Shown in pieces: positions 52,437 to 61,670 of a DNA stretch of 64,000 nt (the stretch's first letter is position 1; each line of letters starts with the position of its first letter). The DNA is from Solimonas fluminis (GTDB lineage Bacteria; Pseudomonadota; Gammaproteobacteria; Nevskiales; Nevskiaceae). The notes under the pieces were generated by a model, which saw only the letters and a list, made by a program, of their open reading frames with translations, was not told the DNA's origin and made no database searches. Location: positions 62,001-126,000 of the forward strand of contig NZ_PSNW01000012.1 in the NCBI RefSeq assembly GCF_002930645.1, in the 5' to 3' direction. The translations under genes were made by a program, and so were the position numbers.

Positions 52437-54494
52437 GTGAGCGAGCAGCCTCAGCCCGGCGTGGCGCAGTGGTTCGACCTGGTGCAGGAAAGCATCGTGG
52501 TGCGCGACCCTGCCGGAGGCATCCTGGCCTGGAACCAGGCTTCGGCGCGGCTCTACGGTATCGCCAGCGAGCAAGCCCTGGGGCGACCGGAAGCCGAACT
52601 GCTGGGCTCGCAGTACCCGCAACCGGTATCCGAGATCGACGCGATCCTGCGCGAGACCGGCAGCTGGCGCGGCGAAGTGCAGCGGCGCGACGCCGCCGGC
52701 CGCGAGCTCCATATCGATCTGCGCTGCTCGCTGCTGCGTGACGCCGCTGGCGCCCCCCTGCAGGTGGTGGAGACCGCGCGGGACCTGAGCGAGCAGCGCC
52801 GGACCGAGCGCGCCCTGCGCCACAGCGAGTACCGCTACCGCAACCTCTTCCAGGCCATGGCTGCCTCCTTCTGGGAGCTGGATTTCAGCGCCGTGGGCGC
52901 CATGCTGCAGCGTCTGCGCAAGGCCGGCGTCACCGACCTGCGCGCCCACTTCGCCGCCAACCCGGGACTGGTGCGCGAGATGATGCGCGCCACCCGCATC
53001 CTCGACGTGAACGAGCAGACCGTGACGCTGTTCGGCCTCGGCGACCGCGCCGGCCTGATGGACAACGTCGAGCCCTTCTGGGCCGAGAGCAGCAACCATA
53101 CCTATGCCGAAAGCGTGATCGCGGCCGTCACCGGCCAGCCGCATTACGTGGCGGAGACGCGGCTGCGCCGCATCGACGGCAGCGAGTTCGACGGCCTGTT
53201 CACGGCCTGCTTCGCACCGGAGGCGGTGGGGCGCGGCAAGCTGCTGATCGGCGTGATCGACATCTCCGAACGCAAGCGGGCCTACGCCGAGCTGGAGCGC
53301 AGCGAGTCGCGCTACCGCAACCTGTTCCAGGCCATGGCGGTATCTTTCCTGCAGCTGGATTCCAGCGGGCTGAACAAGCTCTTTGCCGAGTTGCGTGCGC
53401 AGGGCGTCACCGACCTGCATCCCTACATCGACCAGCACCCGGAGTTCCTGGAGAAGGCGATGGAGGCATCGGTCGTGATCGACGTCAACGAGCGCTCCCT
53501 GAAGTTGCTGGGCGCCAAGGACCGGAACGAGCTGCTGGGGCCGGTGACCAAGTACTGGATTCCCGGCCATTACGACGCCTTTCGCGGCAGTATCGAGGCG
53601 GGCTTCCGCCGCGAGGCCGGCTTCCAGGCGGAAACCCGCAAGCGCACCGTCGACGGTCGCGAGATCGACGTGCTGTTCTTCGTCACCGCGCCTCCGGAGA
53701 TGCGTGACAACGGCATCGTTCTGGTCGGCAACATCGACATCTCCGAGCAGGTGGCGGCGCGTGCCGCCGTGCGCCAGATGCAGGTCGAGCTGGCGCATGC
53801 CGGACGCGTGACCATGCTCGGCGAGTTGACCGCTTCCATCGCGCACGAGGTCAACCAGCCGCTGGCCGCGATCGCCACCAACGGCGAGGCCGGCCTGCGC
53901 TGGCTGGGCCGCGCGGTGCCGGACGTGGAGGAAGCCCGTACGCTGATGCAGCGGATGATCGCGGACGCCCGCCGCGCCGCCGAGATCATCGCCCGCATCC
54001 GCGCGATGTCGCTGCGCCGCCCTCCGGAGCCGGTTCCGCTGGGGCTCAATGCCCTGGTGCAGGAGGCGGTGCAGTTCCTGCAGCATGAGCTGCGCGCGCA
54101 GCAGGCCCAGTTGCTCCTGCAGTTGGCCCCGGCATTGCCGCTGGCGCAGGGCGACCGCGTGCAGCTGCAGCAGGTGGTCGTCAACCTGGTGGTGAATGCC
54201 CTGCAGGCCATGGCGCAGGCCGATGTCCCCCGCCGCGAACTGCAGATCGAAACGCGTCTGACCGCCGACCGCGAGATCGAGCTGGCGGTTCTCGACAGCG
54301 GCCCCGGCATTCCCGGCGAACATTTCGACAAGCTGTTCGAGAGCTTCTTCTCCACCAAGCCCAACGGCATGGGCCTGGGGCTGCCGGTGTGCCGCTCGAT
54401 CATCGAGGCCCATGGCGGGCGGATCGCCGCGGGCAACCGCGAAGGCGGCGGGGCACGCTTCGCGGTGACGCTGCCGCTGCCCGCCGCGGGCTGA
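52437..54494 (+). CDS. PAS-domain sensor histidine kinase, FixL type
   Basis: 685 residues starting with GTG. A first PAS domain (about 8-125) is followed by two tandem PAS-like units (about 132-285 and 293-450), each opening YRNLFQAMA-x-SF-x-x-LD and sharing R-x-x-GVTDL. Then HisKA with IAHEVNQPLAAI (His about 470), N box VNLVVNAL, and DSGPGIP and GMGLGLPV of the ATPase. No heme-pocket residues are obvious. No membrane helix is present, so it senses in the cytosol. Partner regulators are probably the genes at 52032 and 57749. Confidence 0.92.
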   Translation: MSEQPQPGVAQWFDLVQESIVVRDPAGGILAWNQASARLYGIASEQALGRPEAELLGSQYPQPVSEIDAILRETGSWRGEVQRRDAAGRELHIDLRCSLLRDAAGAPLQVVETARDLSEQRRTERALRHSEYRYRNLFQAMAASFWELDFSAVGAMLQRLRKAGVTDLRAHFAANPGLVREMMRATRILDVNEQTVTLFGLGDRAGLMDNVEPFWAESSNHTYAESVIAAVTGQPHYVAETRLRRIDGSEFDGLFTACFAPEAVGRGKLLIGVIDISERKRAYAELERSESRYRNLFQAMAVSFLQLDSSGLNKLFAELRAQGVTDLHPYIDQHPEFLEKAMEASVVIDVNERSLKLLGAKDRNELLGPVTKYWIPGHYDAFRGSIEAGFRREAGFQAETRKRTVDGREIDVLFFVTAPPEMRDNGIVLVGNIDISEQVAARAAVRQMQVELAHAGRVTMLGELTASIAHEVNQPLAAIATNGEAGLRWLGRAVPDVEEARTLMQRMIADARRAAEIIARIRAMSLRRPPEPVPLGLNALVQEAVQFLQHELRAQQAQLLLQLAPALPLAQGDRVQLQQVVVNLVVNALQAMAQADVPRRELQIETRLTADREIELAVLDSGPGIPGEHFDKLFESFFSTKPNGMGLGLPVCRSIIEAHGGRIAAGNREGGGARFAVTLPLPAAG

Positions 54495-54498
54495 GTCC

Positions 54499-54507
54499 CA
54501 TACCAAG
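54499..54507 (+). promoter_or_regulatory. ATACC motif copy upstream of the hydrolase gene
   Basis: CATACCAAG, 105 bases before the start at 54612. The same 9-base motif, YATACCWWS, occurs at 58450, 58472 and within the palindrome at 51838. Only a short motif, so weak alone. Confidence 0.3.
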
Positions 54508-54611
54508 GTTTGTCCCGGCAGAACCCTAGGGACAATTGGCGGGCGGCCAGGGCCCTCCGATGATGGCGGCGAGCACCGATTGCTCGCAGCGAATCATCCA
54601 GGGAGACCGCC

Positions 54612-55571
54612 ATGCTGCCGTTCAACATCCGCCGCCTTCGCCCGCGCCTCGCCATCCGCCGGACCCTGCTGCCGTGGCTCGCCAGCCTGCTGCTGGCGGT
54701 CAGCCTGCTGCCAGTCCGGGCCGAGGCCGCCTCCGCCGCCCATGCCCAGACGCACTACGTCACGGTGAACGGCGACCGCATCGCCTACCGCAGCTTCGGA
54801 CAGGGCAGCCCGATCCTGTTTGCCAATCGCATGCGCGGGACGCTGGACACCTGGGACCCGCTGTTCCTCGATACGCTGGCCCGGCAGCACCGCGTGATCA
54901 CGGTGGATTATCCCGGCGTGGGCTACTCCAGCGGCCGGCTGCCGGACGACATGGCCCAGGTGGCCGGCTTCCTGCGCGACTTTGCCGACGCGCTGAAACT
55001 GGAGCGCTTCGCCATGCTGGGCTGGTCCTGGGGCGGCTTCGCTTCCCAGACGCTGCTGCTCCAGGAGCCACAGCGCGTCACCCACGCGATCCTGGTCGGC
55101 ACCAACCCTCCGGGGCCGGGGCAGCTGCCGATCCAGCAGGTCTTCATCGAGCGGGCCATCAAGCCGGTGAACGATTTGGCCGATGAGGAGGTGCTGTTCT
55201 TCGAACCGAAGTCGGCCTTCAGCCGCGCCGCCGCCAAGGCCTCGCGAGAGCGCATCTACGCCCGTCCCGACGTGGTGTCGAGGATTCCGGATACCATGGA
55301 AGAGTTCCAGGTGTACTTCAAGGCGGCCTCGGTCTTCCGCGAGGATGAAGCCGGGCGACGCGATCAACTGGCCCGCTCGCGTACTCCGCTGCTGATCCTC
55401 TGCGGCGACAACGACACCAGCACGCCCGGCCAGAACTGGTTCCCGCTGGTCGGCCAGTTGCCCAATGCCCAGCTGATCGTCTACCCGGAGTCCGGCCACG
55501 GCCCGCAGCACCAGTACCCCGAGCTGTCGGCCGAGTACATCTCGCGCTTCCTGGCCCGCACGAGCCGCTGA
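54612..55571 (+). CDS. Secreted alpha/beta hydrolase
   Basis: 319 residues. A signal peptide of about 40 residues rich in Arg then Leu/Ala, then the fold: NRMRGTLDTWDPLFLDTL, DYPGVGYSS, nucleophile GWSWGG, acid in CGDNDTSTPG, and His in SGHGPQH. It acts in the periplasm. It is the first enzyme of a run of plus-strand genes probably regulated by the kinase pair before it. Confidence 0.88.
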   Translation: MLPFNIRRLRPRLAIRRTLLPWLASLLLAVSLLPVRAEAASAAHAQTHYVTVNGDRIAYRSFGQGSPILFANRMRGTLDTWDPLFLDTLARQHRVITVDYPGVGYSSGRLPDDMAQVAGFLRDFADALKLERFAMLGWSWGGFASQTLLLQEPQRVTHAILVGTNPPGPGQLPIQQVFIERAIKPVNDLADEEVLFFEPKSAFSRAAAKASRERIYARPDVVSRIPDTMEEFQVYFKAASVFREDEAGRRDQLARSRTPLLILCGDNDTSTPGQNWFPLVGQLPNAQLIVYPESGHGPQHQYPELSAEYISRFLARTSR

Positions 55572-55595
55572 CTCCCACCCGACCTGGAGATTCCC

Positions 55596-56630
55596 ATGCG
55601 CTACCGCATCTTCGGCCGCACCGGCCTGCGTGTTTCCTCGTTCGCCCTCGGCACCGGCAACTTCGGCAAGGGCTGGGGCTATGGCTCCGACCGCGGCGAT
55701 GCCGAGGCCATCTACCGCGCCTACCGCGAAGCGGGCGGCAACTTCATCGACACGGCCGACCAGTACCAGTTCGGCCAGTCGGAGACGCTGATCGGCGAGC
55801 TCGCCGCCGGCGAGCGCGAGGATCTGGTGATCGCCACCAAGTTCTCCCTCGGCGACAGCCCGCAGGCCGGCCTGCAGCGCAGCGGCAACAGCCGCAAGTC
55901 GATGCAGCAGTCGGTGGAGGCCAGCCTGCGACGCCTGCGTACCGACCGCGTCGACCTGCTGTGGGTGCACATGCCGGACGGCGTCACCCCGGTCGACGAA
56001 ATACTGCGCGGCTTCGACGACCTCGCCCGCGCCGGCAAGATCCTCTACGGCGGCCTGTCGGACTTCCCGGCCTGGCGCGTGGCCACCGCGGCGACGCTGG
56101 CCGAGCAGCGCGGCAGCCTGCCGCTGGCCGCGGTGCAGCTCGAGTACAGCCTGGTGGAGCGCACGGCCGAGCGCGAACTGCTGCCGATGGCGGCGGCCTT
56201 CAACCTGGGCACGGTCATCTGGTCGCCGCTCGGGGGCGGGCTGCTCACCGGCAAGTACCGCAGAGGCGAAACCGGCCGCGCGCAGGGCCTGGGTGCCGTG
56301 ATCCATGCCGAGAACGATCCGCGCAAGACGGCGACGCTCGATGCGGTCCTGGCCGTTGCCGGCGAGCTGGACGTGACGCCCGGCCAGGTCGCGATGGCCT
56401 GGGTGCTGGCCAAGGGCACGCTGCCGATCCTCGGCCCGCGCACACCGGAGCAGTTGGCCGATAATCTCGCCGCCCTCGCGGTGAAGCTGTCGCCCGATCA
56501 GCTGCAGCGACTGGATTCCGCCAGCGCCATCGCACTGGGCTTTCCCCATGACGTGGTAGCCGGCAGTGCCGGCAGCCTGTTCGGCGGACAATCCGAGCGG
56601 ATCGACCGGCCGGCGTTCGCCGTTCGCTAA
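55596..56630 (+). CDS. Aldo/keto reductase
   Basis: 344 residues with the catalytic tetrad: Asp and Tyr in DTADQYQFG, Lys in VIATKF, His in LLWVHMPD. The barrel ends ILGPRTPEQLADNLAAL, the NADPH-binding region. It reduces aldehydes or ketones. 24 bases after the hydrolase, in the same unit. Confidence 0.93.
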   Translation: MRYRIFGRTGLRVSSFALGTGNFGKGWGYGSDRGDAEAIYRAYREAGGNFIDTADQYQFGQSETLIGELAAGEREDLVIATKFSLGDSPQAGLQRSGNSRKSMQQSVEASLRRLRTDRVDLLWVHMPDGVTPVDEILRGFDDLARAGKILYGGLSDFPAWRVATAATLAEQRGSLPLAAVQLEYSLVERTAERELLPMAAAFNLGTVIWSPLGGGLLTGKYRRGETGRAQGLGAVIHAENDPRKTATLDAVLAVAGELDVTPGQVAMAWVLAKGTLPILGPRTPEQLADNLAALAVKLSPDQLQRLDSASAIALGFPHDVVAGSAGSLFGGQSERIDRPAFAVR

Positions 56631-56644
56631 GGCCGGAGACCTCC

Positions 56645-57721
56645 ATGAACAAGCGCATGTCCCTGATCGCCCTGCCGCTGGCGCTGCTTTTGCCCCTGCA
56701 GCCGCAGGCGGCGGAAGGCCCGCTGCGGATCGCCGTGGAGCGCTTCGTGCAGCTGCCCGCCGATGTGCGCCAGCCGGAAGGCATCACCGCGGACCCGGCA
56801 ACAGGCGAAATCTACGTCGGCAGCTTCGACGCACGCATGCCGGAGTCCAGCCGCAACAACCAGCTGCTGCGCTACTCGCCGGACGGCAAGCTGCTGGGAC
56901 GGCGCCGCTTCGGCACCACGCCGCTGACCGGCCTGGCGTACAGGGACGGCCAGGTCTACATCCTCAACTTCGGCGCTTCCAGGCTGCAGCGGATCGCGGC
57001 CGGCTTCGGCTCGGATACGCCGGTGGAGGACGTCGCGAGCTTCGGAGCGCTGCTGCCGCCGGCACCCGGCGAGCGGCGCATCGACAACCCGGATGGCAGC
57101 CAGGACCGCATCCAGTTCGGCGCGGCGGGCTTCCCGGCCATCAACGGCATGGTGTTCGACCGCGCCGGCAATCTCTACGTCTCCGATTCCTTCCAGGGCG
57201 CGATCTACCGTATCGAACGGGCCACGAGCTGCATGCCCTGCCGTGTGCAGACCGTGCTGCATGATCCGTTGCTGGCCACCGCCGGCCCGCTGCCCTTCGG
57301 CGCCAACGGCCTGGCCTTCGACGCGAGCGAGCGCCTGCTCTATATCAACAATGCGGGCGATGGCCGCGTGCTGCGCTGGCCGCTGGCCGGCGGTGCGCTG
57401 GAGGTGCTGGCGGAGAGCATCCACGGGGCCGATGGCCTGCTGTTCCACGACGGCCTGCTGTGGGTGTCCGCCAACCAGGCCGACCGCGTGCTGGGGCTGG
57501 ACGAGAACGGCCGCATCCGCGTGCAGGCCGGCGAGTTCCAGGGCCATGACGGCGACGGCGCGCCGCGCGGCCTGCTGTTTCCCGCCGGCAGCGCCGTGTC
57601 CGGCGCATGGATGGTTGTGGCCAACCTGTCACTAGCGCTGACCGCGCGCGAAGGCGATGAGTGGGAGGAAGAGACGCGACGCTGGACGCTGTCGCGCTTC
57701 CGCCTGCCCAGGGCACATTGA
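56645..57721 (+). CDS. Secreted SMP-30/gluconolactonase-like propeller protein
   Basis: 358 residues with a signal peptide (MNKRMSLIALPLALLLPLQPQA). Repeated blades with PEGITADPATGEIYVGS, NGMVFDRAGNLYVSDSF, NGLAFDASERLLYINNAG and ADGLLFHDGLLWVS show a six-bladed SMP-30/LRE-like fold, and metal ligands (Asp, Asn) are in place. It may hydrolyse lactones in the periplasm. Follows the aldo/keto reductase by 14 bases. Confidence 0.82.
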   Translation: MNKRMSLIALPLALLLPLQPQAAEGPLRIAVERFVQLPADVRQPEGITADPATGEIYVGSFDARMPESSRNNQLLRYSPDGKLLGRRRFGTTPLTGLAYRDGQVYILNFGASRLQRIAAGFGSDTPVEDVASFGALLPPAPGERRIDNPDGSQDRIQFGAAGFPAINGMVFDRAGNLYVSDSFQGAIYRIERATSCMPCRVQTVLHDPLLATAGPLPFGANGLAFDASERLLYINNAGDGRVLRWPLAGGALEVLAESIHGADGLLFHDGLLWVSANQADRVLGLDENGRIRVQAGEFQGHDGDGAPRGLLFPAGSAVSGAWMVVANLSLALTAREGDEWEEETRRWTLSRFRLPRAH

Positions 57722-57748
57722 ACTGAAGCGGGACAACCAGGATGGCGG

Positions 57749-58375
57749 CTATCGGCCGCTGCCTTTTTTCAGCTGCAACGACTCGGCCATGCGCACCAGG
57801 TCGGCCAACGAGCGGGCGCCCATCTTCCTCATGGCGGCACCGCGGTGGATCTTGACGGTGATCTCGGCCAGGTTGAGGTCGGCGGCGATCTGCTTGTTGA
57901 GCCGGCCGGAAACCACCGAGGCCATCACCTCGCGCTCGCGCGCGGACAGGGTCTCGTAGACCGCGCGCAGGCGCGCGGCATCGCCGGCGTCGGCGCGACG
58001 CTGGCGATCCTTCTCGATGGCCATGCCCACGGCGTCGAGCAGGTCCTGGTCGCGGAAGGGCTTGGTCAGGAAGTCGATGGCGCCAGCCTTCATGCCGCGC
58101 ACGCTCATCGGGATGTCGCCATGCCCGGTCATCAGCACCACCGGAATCTGCACCTGCGCCTGGATCAGCTGCTGCTGGAAATCCAGGCCGCTGAGGCCGG
58201 GCAGGCGGATGTCGAGCAGCAGGCAGCTGGGCAACTCGGGGCGCTGCGCGGTGAAGAACTCGTGCGCCGAACCGTACAGGCGGCAGCCGAGCTGCACGGA
58301 GCGGAACAGGCTCTCCAGCGCCATGCGCAGGGAAGCATCGTCGTCCACGATATGAACGACAGCGGTCTCGCCCAT
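57749..58375 (-). CDS. FixJ family response regulator
   Basis: 208 residues. Receiver domain with VDDDAS, phosphoacceptor Asp 55 in LLDIRLPG, MTGHGD and LTKPFR; then a LuxR/NarL helix-turn-helix LSAREREVMASVVSGRLNKQIAADLNLAEITVKIHR. It faces the next enzyme cluster across a 310-base gap and is the likely DNA-binding partner of the PAS kinase. Confidence 0.95.
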   Translation of the reverse strand: MGETAVVHIVDDDASLRMALESLFRSVQLGCRLYGSAHEFFTAQRPELPSCLLLDIRLPGLSGLDFQQQLIQAQVQIPVVLMTGHGDIPMSVRGMKAGAIDFLTKPFRDQDLLDAVGMAIEKDRQRRADAGDAARLRAVYETLSAREREVMASVVSGRLNKQIAADLNLAEITVKIHRGAAMRKMGARSLADLVRMAESLQLKKGSGR

Positions 58376-58685
58376 CGATTCCCCCTTCAGCCTCGATCGT
58401 TGACTGGATGTTAGCGCAGGCAGAGGGCCGGACCGCAGCTATCCCTGCGTATACCAACTGGCGAGCGCCGCCATACCTTGATCTGAATGACCCGCCGCAG
58501 CCCAGGGCATAGCCTGGGTTTGCCTGCTGGGACAGGCAACGGAAGCGGCGGAAACCCGGGCCGGCCTTGCAAACCTGCAAAGCGGCCTTGCGGCGACGGC
58601 GATTCCGCCCGGCCGGGCCAGGACGCAATCTGTGCCCAGGCCGGACACATCGTCCCGCCATCCGATCGAACGAGGGAGAACCGAC
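58376..58685. other. Divergent regulatory gap
   Basis: 310 bases with no gene that I can support. The minus-strand response regulator and the plus-strand hydrolase operon both start from here. It contains two copies of the ATACC motif (see 58450-58480) and otherwise only GC-rich sequence with short stems. Confidence 0.5.
58450..58480 (+). promoter_or_regulatory. Two direct ATACC motifs in the divergent gap
   Basis: TATACCAAC (58450-58458) and CATACCTTG (58472-58480) lie 22 bases apart, about two helical turns, 75 bases before the response-regulator start. They match the form in the palindrome at 51838 and at 54499, so they may be binding sites for the FixJ-type regulator. Confidence 0.4.
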
Positions 58686-59642
58686 ATGAACAGCACCACC
58701 GCCCCGCTGGCCACCCGCCGCGAAATCCTGGCCGCCGGCATCGGCGCCGTCGCCGCCGCCGCCGCGGGCCTGCCGGCCGCAGCCCAGGCCGCCGGCCCGG
58801 CCAAGGCCGGCGCCCCGGGGACCGGCTTCGTCACCGCCAAGGACGGCGCCCGCATCTTCTACAAGGACTGGGGCAAGGGGCAGCCGGTGCTGTTCAGCCA
58901 CGGCTGGCCGCTGACGGCCGACGCCTGGGATGCCCAGATGGTGTTCCTGGGCCAGAAGGGCTACCGCGTGATCGCCCATGACCGCCGCAGCCATGGCCGC
59001 TCCGACCAGACCTGGGACGGCAACCACATGGACAGCTATGCCGACGACCTGCATGCGCTGATCGAGGCCCTGGACCTGAAGAACCTCGTGCTGGTCGGCC
59101 ACTCCACCGGCGGCGGCGAGATCACCCACTACATGGGCCGCCACGGCACCCGGCGCATCGCCAAGGCCGTGCTGGTCGGCGCAGTGCCGCCGCTGATGCT
59201 CAAGACCGCCGCCAATCCCGGCGGCCTGCCGCTGGAGGTCTTCGACGGCATCCGCAAGGGCACCTACGACGACCGCTCGCAGTTCTTCCGCAACCTGACG
59301 ATGCCCTTCTACGGCTACAACCGCGCCGGTGCCAGGATCTCCGAAGGCGTGCGCCAGTCCTTCTGGCTGCAGGGCATGATGGGCGGCATCAAGGGCCAGC
59401 TCGACTGCATCCGCGAGTTCTCCGAGGTGGACTACACGCCGGACCTGAAGAAGATCGACGTGCCGACGCTGTTCATCCATGGCGACGACGACCAGATCGT
59501 GCCGATCGGCGCCTCCGCGCTGCTGGCCTCGAAGATCGTCAAGAACTCGACGCTGAAGGTCTACAAGGGGGCCGACCACGGCCTGACCGTGACCCACCAG
59601 GACCGCTTCAACGCCGACCTGCTGGACTTCATCAAGTCCTGA
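58686..59642 (+). CDS. Tat-exported alpha/beta hydrolase (non-heme haloperoxidase-like)
   Basis: 318 residues. The N-terminus [20 protein letters not shown] is a twin-arginine signal. The fold has [24 protein letters not shown], the nucleophile in [17 protein letters not shown] (typical of cofactor-free haloperoxidases/esterases), the acid in HGDDDQIVP and His in GADHGL. It is exported folded to the periplasm. First gene of an operon with isochorismatase-like, SDR and thiolase genes. Confidence 0.9.
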   Translation: MNSTTAPLATRREILAAGIGAVAAAAAGLPAAAQAAGPAKAGAPGTGFVTAKDGARIFYKDWGKGQPVLFSHGWPLTADAWDAQMVFLGQKGYRVIAHDRRSHGRSDQTWDGNHMDSYADDLHALIEALDLKNLVLVGHSTGGGEITHYMGRHGTRRIAKAVLVGAVPPLMLKTAANPGGLPLEVFDGIRKGTYDDRSQFFRNLTMPFYGYNRAGARISEGVRQSFWLQGMMGGIKGQLDCIREFSEVDYTPDLKKIDVPTLFIHGDDDQIVPIGASALLASKIVKNSTLKVYKGADHGLTVTHQDRFNADLLDFIKS

Positions 59643-59668
59643 ACCGCCGCCGCCCCGGAGAGACTGTC

Positions 59669-60295
59669 ATGAATACCCCTGCCATCTACGACGCCGGCCG
59701 TACCGCCCTGCTGTTCGTCGACCCCTACAATGACTTTCTCTCCGAGGGCGGCAAGCTGTGGCCGCGCGTCGCCGAGGTCGCCCGTGCCGTCGGCCTGCAC
59801 GACAACCTTCGCCGCATCGGCGCGGCGGTCCGCGCCGCCGGCATCCCGGTGTTCATCGTGCCGCATCATCGTGCCGAGCCGGACGACTTCCGCAACTGGG
59901 ACCACCCGACGCCCTACCAGCTCGGCGCGGCCAAGGTGCAGGTGTTCGCCAAGGGCAGCTGGGGCGGCGAATGGCATCCGGACTTTGCACCGCAGCCCGG
60001 CGACACCATCGTCAAGGAGCACTGGGGCGCCAGCGGCTTCGCCAACACCGACCTCGACATGCTGCTGAAGCAGCGCCGCGTCAGCCACGTGATCCTGGTG
60101 GGGCTGATCGCCAACACCTGCATCGAGTGCACGGGCCGATTCGCCAACGAACTGGGCTACCACGTCACCCTGGTGCGCGACGCCACCGCCGCCTTCAGCG
60201 CCGAAGCGATGCGCGCCGCCCACGAGATCAACGCGCCGTCCTACGCGCACGCGGCGCTGAGCACCGCCGAACTGCTCGACGCGCTGCCGCGCTGA
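59669..60295 (+). CDS. Isochorismatase-like cysteine hydrolase
   Basis: 208 residues. The catalytic triad is Asp in VDPYNDF, Lys in IVKEHWGASGF and Cys in IANTCIECTGR, all in family positions. It cuts amide or ester bonds of small molecules such as nicotinamide or carbamoyl derivatives. 26 bases after the hydrolase; no signal peptide. Confidence 0.92.
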   Translation: MNTPAIYDAGRTALLFVDPYNDFLSEGGKLWPRVAEVARAVGLHDNLRRIGAAVRAAGIPVFIVPHHRAEPDDFRNWDHPTPYQLGAAKVQVFAKGSWGGEWHPDFAPQPGDTIVKEHWGASGFANTDLDMLLKQRRVSHVILVGLIANTCIECTGRFANELGYHVTLVRDATAAFSAEAMRAAHEINAPSYAHAALSTAELLDALPR

Positions 60296-60319
60296 GCCCC
60301 ACGGAAGAAGGAAGCCACC

Positions 60320-61129
60320 ATGAACATCCCGAAGATTTCCGGTGCCGCCCTCATCACCGGCGCCTCCTCCGGCATCGGCGCCACCTATGCCGAACGCCTG
60401 GCCCGCCGCGGCCATGACCTGGTCCTGGTCGCCCGCGACCGTCCCCGCCTGGAGGCCCTGGCCCAGCGCCTGCGCCGCGAGACCGGCGTGCAGGTCGAGA
60501 TCGTCGTCGCCGACCTCAACCGGCGCGAGGACCTGGCCGCCGTCGAGACCCAGTTGCGCGGCGACGAGCGCATCGGCCTGCTGGTCAACAATGCCGGCGT
60601 CGCCGTCAACGGCCCGCTGCTGGAGGCGGACACCGGCAAGCTGGAGGCCATGATCCAGCTCAACAGCGTGGCCGCCACCCGCCTGGCCCTGGCCGCCGCC
60701 GAGGCCTTTGCCGCCCAGGGGCATGGCGCCATCGTCAACATCGGCTCGGTGACCTCGCTGCTGCCGGAGCGCTTCAACGGCGTCTACGCCGCCACCAAGG
60801 CCTACCTGCTGACGCTGAGCCAGGCCCTGGCGCAGGAACTGGCGCCGCGCGGCGTGCGCGTGCAGGCGGTGCTGCCCGGCGTGACCCGCACGCCGATCTG
60901 GGAGCACTCCGGCCTGCCGGCCGGGGCGATCCCGCCGGAGATGGTGATGGAAGCCGGCGACATGGTGGACGCCGCCCTGGCCGGCCTGGACCAGGGCGAG
61001 ACGGTCACCATCCCTTCGCTGCCCGACGCCGCCGACTGGGACGCCTACACCGCCCAGCGCCTGGCCCTGGGCCCGCATCTTTCGCACGCTCGTCCCGCCG
61101 CCCGCTACGGCATCACGGTAACGTCCTAG
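60320..61129 (+). CDS. Short-chain dehydrogenase/reductase
   Basis: 269 residues with TGASSGIG, NNAGV, catalytic Ser in NIGSVTSL, and Tyr-x3-Lys in GVYAATKAYLL. The C-terminal region HLSHARPAARYG has no extra domain. Substrate unknown. It is part of the hydrolase-isochorismatase-thiolase unit. Confidence 0.92.
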   Translation: MNIPKISGAALITGASSGIGATYAERLARRGHDLVLVARDRPRLEALAQRLRRETGVQVEIVVADLNRREDLAAVETQLRGDERIGLLVNNAGVAVNGPLLEADTGKLEAMIQLNSVAATRLALAAAEAFAAQGHGAIVNIGSVTSLLPERFNGVYAATKAYLLTLSQALAQELAPRGVRVQAVLPGVTRTPIWEHSGLPAGAIPPEMVMEAGDMVDAALAGLDQGETVTIPSLPDAADWDAYTAQRLALGPHLSHARPAARYGITVTS

Positions 61130-61162
61130 TCGCCACCCAACGTCATCACCAGGGAGCCTGTC

Positions 61163-61642
61163 ATGTTCGATCTCAAGACCTTCACCCTCCTCCACGTCGT
61201 CATCAGCCTGCTGGCGCTGGTCGCCGGCATCGCCTTGCTGCTCGCCTGGCGCGGCGGAAAGGCGCAGCCCGGCCTGGCCACCGCCACCCTCGTGCTGCTG
61301 CTCGCCACCAGCATCACCGGATTCATGTTTCCCTTCATCAAGTTCCTGCCCTCGCATGCCTTCGGCATCCTGTCCCTGATCCTGCTGGCGGCCACCGTGG
61401 TGGCGCGCTGGGGCAAGGGCCTGGCCGGCCGCTGGCTGACGGTCTACGGCGCCACCCTGGCGATCGCCGTGTATCTGGACGCGTTCGTCGCCGTGGTGCA
61501 GGCTCTGCAGAAGATCCCGGCGCTGAACGCGCTGGCGCCCACGGACAAGTCGCCGGGCTTCATGATCGCCCAGGGCCTGTTGCTGGTCGCCTTCGTCCTG
61601 CTGGGCAGGTCCGCCTTGCGCGGCCTGCGCGGCATTGCCTGA
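61163..61642 (+). CDS. Four-helix membrane protein
   Basis: 159 residues with helices at about 10-29, 40-60, 69-85 and 90-112 and another near the C-terminus. LLHVVISLLALVAGIALLLAWRGG and ITGFMFPFIKFLPSHAFG are hydrophobic with few charges. No known family is identified. Its place within the enzyme operon suggests a transport or membrane-tether role. Confidence 0.7.
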   Translation: MFDLKTFTLLHVVISLLALVAGIALLLAWRGGKAQPGLATATLVLLLATSITGFMFPFIKFLPSHAFGILSLILLAATVVARWGKGLAGRWLTVYGATLAIAVYLDAFVAVVQALQKIPALNALAPTDKSPGFMIAQGLLLVAFVLLGRSALRGLRGIA

Positions 61643-61670
61643 ACCCCGCTGCGCACCAAGGAAGAACGCC

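Noticed and set aside
52035-54506. 823-codon minus-strand frame opposite the PAS kinase
   Set aside because: Low-complexity His/Gln/Ala-rich translation without known motifs; the kinase on the other strand has all catalytic boxes.
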